12,748 bases of DNA from NCBI GenBank assembly GCA_003024985.2, contig PXIH01S0074777.1; one strand, 5' to 3'. The DNA comes from Euperipatoides rowelli. Its lineage: Eukaryota > Onychophora > Udeonychophora > Euonychophora > Peripatopsidae. Positions 7,278-12,748 of the stretch are shown here, in pieces. Both the position numbers and the translations under genes were made by a program. The notes beneath the pieces were generated by a model. It was not told the origin of the DNA. It saw only the letters and a program-made list of their open reading frames with translations, and did not search any database. Position 1 is the stretch's first letter. Every line of letters begins with the position of its first letter.

Positions 7278-7315
7278 TTTTTTTTCCTAAGGAGACTGTT
7301 CCTTAAAACTTTATT
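7278..7315 (-). terminator. Polyadenylation signal and 3' end of LINE A
   Basis: On the minus strand AATAAA (7310-7315) is followed by a 5-bp stem-loop (AAGGA-ACAGTC-TCCTT, about 7288-7303), then an A run (T at 7278-7285) and a second AATAAA (7274-7279). This marks the 3' terminus of the element. Confidence 0.65.
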
Positions 7316-7448
7316 CAAACCCTTAAACAGCTTGTACACAATTAAATAAGTATATAACATAGCTTTGAAATATACACAGAAGGAAAAAGACACAATAAAT
7401 TTTACAAAACCAAATATTGAGAAAACACACACCTAGTTGCTTAAAGTG

Positions 7449-7652
7449 TCAAAATGATTGATAAAAAAGAGTCATGCGAGAATTGTTCCATTTTTCTTGG
7501 GACAAAGAGTAATCCAAAAACGAAAAATCCTGGTCAAAAATAGTTTTTAACTGTATTAAAAAAAATTGCCAAGGTCTTAACCTTTTTTTTTGAAAGACAC
7601 TTATGTTTCTTATTTTCCAGATCATGTATAATACATAAAAACTATTGCACAA
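7449..7652 (-). pseudogene. C-terminal tail of LINE A ORF2 (IWKxRN)
   Basis: The frame reads LYMIWKIRNISVFQKKRLRPW near its start. V-x-x-x-x-(I/L)-W-K-x-R-N-x-x-x-F is the standard extreme C-terminal signature of L1/Tx1-type ORF2 proteins, after the zinc finger. It lies about 110-150 bp downstream (element sense) of the zinc finger and shortly before the 3' UTR. The frame end (about residue 67) gives a plausible ORF2 stop at 7449. Equivalent to the IWTHR segment of copy B. Confidence 0.72.
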
Positions 7653-7739
7653 TGTCCTAATGTGCTAATGTGAAAACCAGCACATTTAATAAAGATGATG
7701 ACTGCAAGGGAATACCAAACCATTTGGTTATTTATAAAT

Positions 7740-8288
7740 TCTTAAATTTGTGAAGTAGTTACATGGAAAAAAATATGATCCAAATCTTCATTATCCCCAC
7801 AAAAACGACAGGCTGCATCAATATTAAACACATACCTTTGAATTAACAATGCAGAGGTAATCAAAACTCTGTGATGCAATTTAAACACAAAATCATATAT
7901 ATTGGCGGCAGTGCAAAATGATATATTTTTAATACATTAAACAAAGAAAAGATCAAAGCCAATTCTGCTGTAAACGGGACTAAATTTTCTAGGCTGTAAT
8001 ATCTGCAAATCATCTACTATCTCTAAATATTTCCCGAGAAGTGCTGTCAACGGACTATGTTGAGGAATTGGCCATTGGCAGGGGAGGAGTGTCAGTTGGC
8101 TCCACTCTCATATAAACTTTATATTTTTAAATAAAAGCATGACATTTCCGCCAAGCATTAGCTCTCAAGGTATTACAATGTATATCTATGTTATGCAATC
8201 CCAATCCCCCTTTATTTAAAGACAGCATTAATTTGGCCCTTGCAACTGGAATAGGAGACTTGTTCCATATAATAGCATTTAATTTGGT
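7740..8288 (-). pseudogene. KGGLG region and zinc finger of LINE A ORF2
   Basis: Around 8150-8250 the minus strand reads KLMLSLNKGGLGLHNIDIHC and then NTLRANAWRKCH, the (R)-x-x-x-x-x-x-x-x-G-G-L-G-(L/V)-x-(D/N)-(I/L) segment between thumb and zinc finger in this LINE group. At 7763-7810 it reads CRFCGDNEDLDHIFFH followed by V: C-x2-C-x7-H, with the expected final Cys replaced by Val. Copy B keeps the full C-x2-C-x8-H-x4-C finger, so the loss here is decay. The intervening sequence is frameshifted. Confidence 0.75.
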
Positions 8289-8546
8289 CTAAACCTTCCC
8301 AATAAAAGCCCATGTAAATTTTACATGTGGTATGAAAATAATAATCTTTGGAAGCAAATAACAGTTAATAATTTTCACTCGTGTCCATAAAGATAAATAC
8401 TTGTGCCTCAAAATCTGAAAAGCCAATTCAAAGTATTGCAAAACCTGTTCTTGGACTTTGTCCCTCATTACTGGTCTTACAAATGGATGCAACAAACCAA
8501 TAAACTTTTTAGGAATAGGAAGAGTTGTACTATAGGCATTATTCAC
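8289..8546 (-). pseudogene. ORF2 thumb region of LINE A
   Basis: The frame reads PKKFIGLLHPF, then VLQYFELAFQILRHKYLSLW and TRVKIINCYLLPKIIIFIP. This follows the LINE post-palm pattern (k)-x-L-G-x ... L-x-x-w-x-x-x-x-L-S-(L)-x-x-R-(V)-x-(I)-(I)-N-x-x-L-L-P-K-(I). LSLWTRVKIINCYLLPK is a clear match. It continues directly from the RT palm at about 8545. Confidence 0.78.
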
Positions 8547-9340
8547 TTGATCTCTAAAAGGATTCCAAACAATAGTCTTATCTTTGTTAAACTGCGATCC
8601 TGTTTCTTGGGAAAACGTTTTAATGACCTCAATCCCCCCCCCCCCCGAATATCATTATGTGGCCGCACTATGACTGTAAAGTCATCTACGTATGACAAAG
8701 CAAAAACAGACATATCCATATTGGACAATAACAAACTCACAGGTTTGTCAAGGCCTTCAACAAAGGATTCACATAGAGTGCAAATAAATCTGTGCTTAGA
8801 GGGTAGCCTTGTGTAATTCCCCTCAATAAAATGAGAGAAAAAAATTTTTTGAGTGATATTTTAAATGTATTTTTTTTATTAAAAAGATAGTTTATCAAAG
8901 ACAAAGATAATACAGAATGACCACACAATTCCAATAGCTGTGAAATAAGCACTCTCAAATTGCAATATTGAAGGCCTTTGTAATGTCCAAAAAAATAATA
9001 TTCACATTCCTCAGCCTATGTTGCTTTACTTCTGTAATAACTTCCTGCATTATTAACTAAGGTATATGTATGTCTCTTCCCTTTATTGCAAACTGAAATG
9101 GAGATATTTCAGTCTGCAAAAATGGCTACAACTTCAAATCTAGTATCTTTGCAAACACCTTTGAGTCCAAATTTTGTATATTGATTGGATGCAAGTTTGC
9201 AATTTTCTCTAAATAGATGTCATTTTGCATTTTTTTCTTAAATAAAACCATAGACAATGCTATGAAGTCTTGATTGATAAAAAGTTTTGAAGACCAGACA
9301 ATGAAAGCTGGCAAAAATATGTTCAAAAATTTTGACATGT
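8545..9340 (-). pseudogene. Reverse transcriptase of LINE A (YVDD)
   Basis: RT motifs are readable in order on the minus strand. LHPINIQNLDSKVFAKILDL (about 9130-9190) is the n-(Y)-R-P-I-S-L-L-N-x-D-x-K-(I)-x-(A)-x-x-L region. TEISPFQFAIKGRDI follows at 9070-9117. NIIFLDITKAFNI (about 8965-9005) is motif A with the catalytic Asp. LLRGITQGYPLSTDLFALYV is motif B. ALSYVDDFTVIV (YVDD at 8681-8692) is motif C with both catalytic Asp, and SQFNKDKTIVWNP matches motif D-E. Frameshifts separate motifs A, B and C. One occurs at a C13 run (8634-8646; G13 on the coding strand), where the frame after HNDI must slip to read IEVIKTFSQETG. Confidence 0.88.
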
Positions 9341-9838
9341 AGTAAAACTTATTAAATCTGAGCCTAGAGAGCTATGTTTATTCACCTTATTTAGAACTTG
9401 TAAAATTATATTTTCATTAAATGCAAAATTATCCTGTTGACTTAATGCTCAATTTACCTGAAAAGTCACCAGGTCATCTGAAACCATGCATTATTGTGGA
9501 ACTTCACTATAAATTTTTCAAAATGTTTATAAATTAGATTTAACATTTGCATGCCCTTAACCATTCTCCCACCATCATACAGAAAAGTTAAATCATTTGT
9601 GAAAGGCTTCTTATAAAATCTAGTAGTAGCAAAATATGAAATTTCGCCATTTGTTGCTATTATCTTCTTTTTTAATAATTGTTTTTCTCAAAATTTGCAT
9701 TTAAAACATTTAGACTATTTTTACATTTAAAAAATTATGGTGTTTGTGCTTGGCCTAACTTTTCTAATTTATTAATAATTGCATTTAAATGATATATCTG
9801 CACATTCAATTGCTTCTTATAATCCTTATGTGTGATTA
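9340..9838 (-). pseudogene. Linker and RT entry motif of LINE A
   Basis: The start of this element-sense stretch is poorly conserved. Near 9360-9420 the minus strand reads ENIILQVLNKVNKHSSLGSD then LISF, the counterpart of the L-x-x-(M)-x-x-x-K-(S)-P-G-x-D-G RT entry motif, with Pro to Leu and Gly to Leu changes. The remainder (about 9440-9838) is AT-rich and yields no further motif. Its length fits the equivalent stretch of copy C. Confidence 0.6.
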
Positions 9839-10650
9839 TTAAATCTCATGTAAAACTATTTTTAAAGACCTTCCAAGCTTTACAAAAAAAATCAATGTCA
9901 TAGATGCACCGTATTCAATTTGAATATATGGATGATCCTGCAGGGCACAAAGCACTGGTACATATCCCAAAGGTCTTATCTTAAAAGTTGACATCAAGGC
10001 TACATGATCTGTAAAGGGCATGGCTTGAGGTCATATTTGACCGCACCAAAAACAGCACCCTTCACATAAATATAATCAATTCTGCTTGAAGTATTTGCCA
10101 ATCTAGTTGCAACTCTCCCTTCTGATTATCATGAGCAACATCCCTGAAAGAAAGCCTATCCAACAAAGCCACCAATTCCCTTTGATACTCCATATCAATA
10201 ATATTAAAAACTCTTGCAAGTAAAATGTTAGTGTGTGTGGCCAAATTCCCAGAAATAAAACCAATCAACATTGCCTTGGCTTCCACTAAATTATTAGCAC
10301 CATAATAATTTGCTATTATTACCTGTTCTGCTTGACATCGCATTTTAATTATTAAACTTCTAGGTGAGCTTTGCATAACCACCACATTTGCCACCTAAAG
10401 AGGCTTTAAAATCAAAGTAATGACCCCTTTATTGGAGCCACTTGACAGAGCCTTAAAAATGTGAAAATGCTTTTCAAACATTGTCATATTATTGTTTTGT
10501 AGCCTTCTCATTTGACCTTTTGTAAAAAACAATATCACACTGATATGCCAATATAAAGTCCAATACCTTCTTCTTTTTACTAACATTGTATGGTTAACAT
10601 TCTTCGATAACCGGATACAACAGTGATGATGAGAATCCTTGATCATGTTC
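9839..10650 (-). pseudogene. AP-type endonuclease domain of LINE A ORF2
   Basis: This is the target-nicking endonuclease at the N-terminus of ORF2. Near 10600 the frame reads LSKNVNHTM (the (W)-N-(V)-N-G start motif). About 10540-10580 reads KKKKVLDFILAYQCDIVF, matching the K-R-x-x-(V)-x-x-(F)-(L)-x-x-x-x-(D)-I-(V)-x-L segment before the QETH motif. The Glu-containing QETH itself is lost. EKHFHIFKALSSGSNKGVIT corresponds to the S-x-G-V-x-(I)-L segment. Further on, LARVFN stands where the family has GGDFN. SSRIDYIYV (10055-10083) and, after a frameshift, PFTDHVAL (TDH for the usual catalytic SDH, near 10000-10020) close the domain. Confidence 0.8.
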
Positions 10651-10721
10651 CATTGTTCATTTCCTTGTCATAATTCCAATTTTCTACGAATAAAGACACA
10701 ATTACAATTCATGTATACTAC

Positions 10722-10863
10722 TAAATTCCCTGGTGCCGCCAAACAGCGAAAGAAAATTTCGCCATTTTTTTGGCACCGGAGTTGCCCGGGGATCTAACCT
10801 ACTATCCCCTTATGTGCCAAGCACACCATGGCCGGGTACAAGACATCACAGCCACGCCACCTT
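10722..10863 (-). mobile_element. tRNA-derived SINE with a hairpin-forming 3' domain
   Basis: This GC-rich island on the minus strand begins GGTGGCGTGGCTGTGATG. A box-A-like TGGCTGTGATG lies at 10844-10854. A box-B-like GGTTAGATCCC lies at 10789-10799, one base off the common tRNA box GGTTCGATCCC. The boxes start 55 nt apart, which fits an internal Pol III promoter. Downstream is a compact domain with nested pairing: GGTGCC/GGCACC (10732-10737 with 10772-10777) encloses GCGAAA/TTTCGC (10746-10751 with 10757-10762). The string TTTGGCGGCACCAGGGAATT resembles, from memory, conserved central or 3' domains of widespread animal SINEs. It lies between ORF1 and ORF2 of LINE A on the same strand. No clear poly(A) tail or target duplication is visible. 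Confidence 0.6.
10789..10799 (-). promoter_or_regulatory. Box B of the SINE internal Pol III promoter
   Basis: GGTTAGATCCC on the minus strand differs from GGTTCGATCCC at one base. Paired with a weaker box A (10844-10854), it marks the head as tRNA-derived. Confidence 0.55.
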
Positions 10864-11235
10864 GACTTCTTTTTACTAAATTGATTGAGACTCTGGACAT
10901 TAATTGAACAAAAAGAAAATTAATGTGCAACATTCATGCTCTTGTTAAGAGAACAAAAAAAATCACAGTAGTATTTTAACTAATAATGAACAGTACTTAG
11001 TGTCTTTACCTAAAACGCAAAAACTTTAAAACTGTTTTATTTCTTCCTTAATAAAGAGAACATTTTACAAGACATACCAAATAATATCTCTTTTTTTTCC
11101 TTTCTCTTTTCTTTAAATGACCACCAAAAGGGCCTCCCTTTTTTACCCTAAAACAAACAAACAAAAATATTTTTCTCAAAATACTTCATGTTAGAACTCA
11201 TAAAGCTATTTTAAACAAACAAACAAAAAAACATT
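10864..11235. other. Region between the SINE and ORF1 of LINE A
   Basis: AT-rich, with no coding motif. Short (AAAC)n runs occur at about 11150-11165 and 11213-11229, and a T run near 11090-11100. By position it is the inter-ORF part of LINE A. Confidence 0.5.
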
Positions 11236-12043
11236 TTATCTTTTAAATCTTTTCTTCTCTGGTCCATTTTGATTATTCTTGTTGTCATTCGCCTGATTTT
11301 CAGTAACTGATGTAGTTGCATAATCCTGCATGTGACCTTCTAAATATTTCATTGCCATTATTTTCTGCAAGCACAACATGTTCTTTATCCCGACAGGATA
11401 TAGTTTGATCATGCATCAACAACTGTGTTTCATTTGCCGTTGACGAATCTCATCATCACCTTGAAATGCCCCATTGGCCTGAGTATCGTTTGTTTTTTCT
11501 TCCTCTGGTAGGTTTGGGGCATAGATGTTTCTTCTCTTTATATGTCATGCAAAAATGACACCAACTTACCAAATAAGAACGCATACCATGTGAAGTCACT
11601 TGACAATGGAAACATACCCTTTGTCTCCCAAACAAATTTATCCATCCCTTGACCCTTGATGAGGACAATATAAAAGTATTGTATCTTTTTCTACTTGTGG
11701 TTTTAAAGCCATTGTAACCGTGACAGGTTCCGATCTATATGAAAATTTTTAAAATTTAATTTAATTAACGTAATTTTAATGCTCAAAATATTACCATACT
11801 CTTTTAAAATTTCTGCAAGTTCCTCCTCTACCACTATGGAAAATTTCACAAAGTTCTTACTTGGTAAACTATCTGCAAATAAAACGTGATAAGCCTGGCA
11901 AAGCTTAAACTGTTTTTTTTAATTTCTCCACTGAATCATCATTTTGAAAAGACAATATATGTATAAGCATGATAGCTGAATTTATTAATGTCAGTTAATT
12001 CCTTTAAAACATCCAATTCATTTAATAAATCAATTAAGGACAT
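11236..12043 (-). pseudogene. ORF1 (gag-like, zinc-knuckle RNA-binding protein) of LINE A
   Basis: The LINE ORF1 protein binds the element RNA. A possible start at 12041-12043 gives MSLIDLLNELDVLKELTDIN. Next comes FADSLPSKNFVKF and VEEELAEILKEYGNILSIKI (about 11800-11880), which resembles the RNP-recognition (RRM-like) layout common in ORF1. Then EPVTVTMALKPQ, and INLFGRQRVCFHCQVTSHGM with WCHFCMTYKEKKHLC: two zinc knuckles at 11519-11614. The first is C-x2-C-x4-H-x4-Y (last Cys lost); the second is C-x2-C-x4-E-x4-C (His lost). The readable C-terminus is TENQANDNKNNQNGPEKK and RFKR, ending at TAA (11236-11238); the basic end fits a nuclear or RNA-binding tail. Several frameshifts join these parts. 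Confidence 0.68.
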
Positions 12044-12510
12044 GATGATATACCAACCGTTTTAAAATTATTATCAATCAACAGCAAATACAATAATTGC
12101 CTCTGACACCTACAAGAAAAAAATCTAAAATTATCAATTACCATCTCTTTATGCAAAACTAAATTGTTCCCATCATTAAGCATGTTTAAGTAATTTTATT
12201 TTAACAGCCTCCGAATGTAACCCTTGCTCAACAGAGGTCGCATCGGAAGTATTTTGTTGACTATTTTAATATGTGAAAAGTAGGGCTGGTCCGGGAAAAT
12301 AAGAAATCTCGTCATTATATGGATAGTGTCCTGACAAACTCCACTCATACCTCTTTAAGTTTCAGAAAGATTTTAACAGTCACAATAATTATTATTATTG
12401 CCAAAATGAAGATATCAGTAGGCTAATTAATTTTTAATTATTGATTTTTAAGTTAAATAACACTAGGGAAAATTCAATAATTTCCAAATAGCTAGACTAT
12501 GAGTCATCTT

Positions 12511-12540
12511 TGGTAATGTTCGGTAATGTTCAGCAATGTT
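12511..12540. repeat. Three-copy 10-bp tandem repeat
   Basis: TGGTAATGTT, CGGTAATGTT and CAGCAATGTT follow each other without spacers. The 10-bp period is about one DNA helical turn. The first two units differ at one base; the third differs more. Confidence 0.75.
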
Positions 12541-12555
12541 AGGCCATTTTCGTGA

Positions 12556-12614
12556 GGGGTGTGGCTCATTTGCATAATGTTGGACTGGTATTTTATAGAC
12601 CTTATGATTTGCAT
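12556..12614 (+). promoter_or_regulatory. Possible regulatory cluster: GGGGTGTGGC, two octamers, TATA-like word
   Basis: GGGGTGTGGC (12556-12565, CACCC/KLF type) is followed by a perfect octamer ATTTGCAT (12568-12575), a TATTTTATAG TATA-like word near 12589, and a second ATTTGCAT (12607-12614). The words are exact, but no transcript can be tied to them. The GTGTGGCTCATTTGCATAA phrase may instead belong to an unrecognised repeat. Confidence 0.25.
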
Positions 12615-12748
12615 GTTTTAACTGTATCTAGGAAAGGCTTTCAACAATAATATTCATTAGACCAGATTTTGATTTCGTAATCATAATAATAATAAAATAG
12701 AAATTATAACAACAATAAAAAAGACCTATAGAATTTGGTGGTAATCTA

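Larger units (their letters stand above)
7278..12043 (-). mobile_element. LINE copy A, near full-length two-ORF non-LTR retrotransposon
   Basis: The minus strand reads as a complete LINE in order: ORF1 remnant (12043 to 11236), intergenic part with a SINE (10722-10863), ORF2 with AP-type endonuclease (about 10650-9840), linker with an NKxxSLGSD entry motif, RT (9340-8545), thumb and KGGLG region, zinc finger (7763-7810), IWKxRN tail (7449-7652), AATAAA (7310-7315) and an A-run end (7278-7285 as T on the plus strand). The length of about 4.8 kb fits a whole element. The layout resembles L1/Tx1-group LINEs of animals. RT motif C is still YVDD. Frameshifts and stops in every domain make it a fossil. 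The 5' end could extend beyond 12043. Confidence 0.82.
12044..12748. other. Upstream flank of LINE A, no gene seen
   Basis: It may include the 5' part of LINE A; near 12195-12245 the minus strand reads NTSDATSVEQGLHSEAVK, which could be the N-terminal part of ORF1. Otherwise AT-rich, with short repeats near 12511 and two octamers described separately. No gene is recognised at the right edge. Confidence 0.4.

Noticed and set aside
8403-8816. 137-codon plus-strand open frame
   Set aside because: Antisense to the LINE A thumb and palm, where YVDD and LLRGITQGYPLS are read on the minus strand; it also crosses the C13 run.
10395-10646. 83-codon minus-strand frame as a host gene
   Set aside because: It matches the N-terminal part of the LINE endonuclease, continuing into 10062-10394 and SSRIDYIYV.
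11150-11230. (AAAC)n runs as a satellite or a CRISPR-like array
   Set aside because: Only a few units of simple sequence; no regular spacers or long repeats. No CRISPR-type pattern was seen anywhere.

Overview
The window reads as intergenic DNA from a metazoan nuclear genome, very AT-rich and most likely from an invertebrate, though the species cannot be read from it. The grounds are eukaryotic mobile elements (three non-LTR retrotransposon/LINE copies, one mariner DNA transposon, one tRNA-type SINE), AATAAA polyadenylation signals, A- and T-homopolymers, and no bacterial-style gene packing. No host protein gene was found with confidence. Every protein-like stretch that can be assigned belongs to a decayed transposable element with stops and frameshifts. 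One N (4455) marks draft sequence.

Layout. 1-460: a degenerate repeat rich in CCGGAAGT (ETS-type) and GCCATCTT/GCCATTTT (YY1-type) words. 460-1996 (- strand): LINE copy C, with endonuclease C-terminus, linker, RT N-terminus and RT palm, cut off just after the catalytic ADD box where the repeat begins. 1997-3700: mostly anonymous AT-rich DNA, including a diverged tandem duplication (2270-2680) and two isolated C-rich tracts. 3700-5440 (+ strand): LINE copy B, 5'-truncated, running from RT motif B to a zinc-finger tail and a polyadenylation signal, with a dead catalytic box (YIDH). 5503-5706: an unexplained block of higher GC. 5916-7074 (- strand): an almost complete but dead mariner with both terminal inverted repeats and a readable DD34D triad. 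7278 to about 12043 (- strand): LINE copy A, nearly full length, with ORF1 (RRM-like region and two degenerate zinc knuckles), ORF2 (AP-type endonuclease, RT, KGGLG region, zinc finger, IWKxRN tail) and a poly(A)-like 3' end; a tRNA-derived SINE sits between ORF1 and ORF2. 12044-12748: anonymous DNA with a 10-bp tandem repeat and two perfect octamers (ATTTGCAT).

How the parts relate. A LINE works as a two-protein system: ORF1 coats the RNA, the ORF2 endonuclease nicks the target and the RT copies the RNA there. The three copies share one architecture (AP endonuclease, RT, KGG(L/M)G box, CxxC...H zinc finger), which resembles the L1/Tx1 side of the LINE tree. A and C lie on the same strand with similar motif spacing; B lies on the other strand. 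SINEs borrow LINE enzymes, so the SINE inside copy A may be a partner of such a LINE, but that is inference. The main observations for follow-up are the ETS/YY1-word repeat, the SINE with its nested hairpin domain, the 23-bp palindrome in the 3' UTR of copy B, and the unassigned block at 5503-5706.
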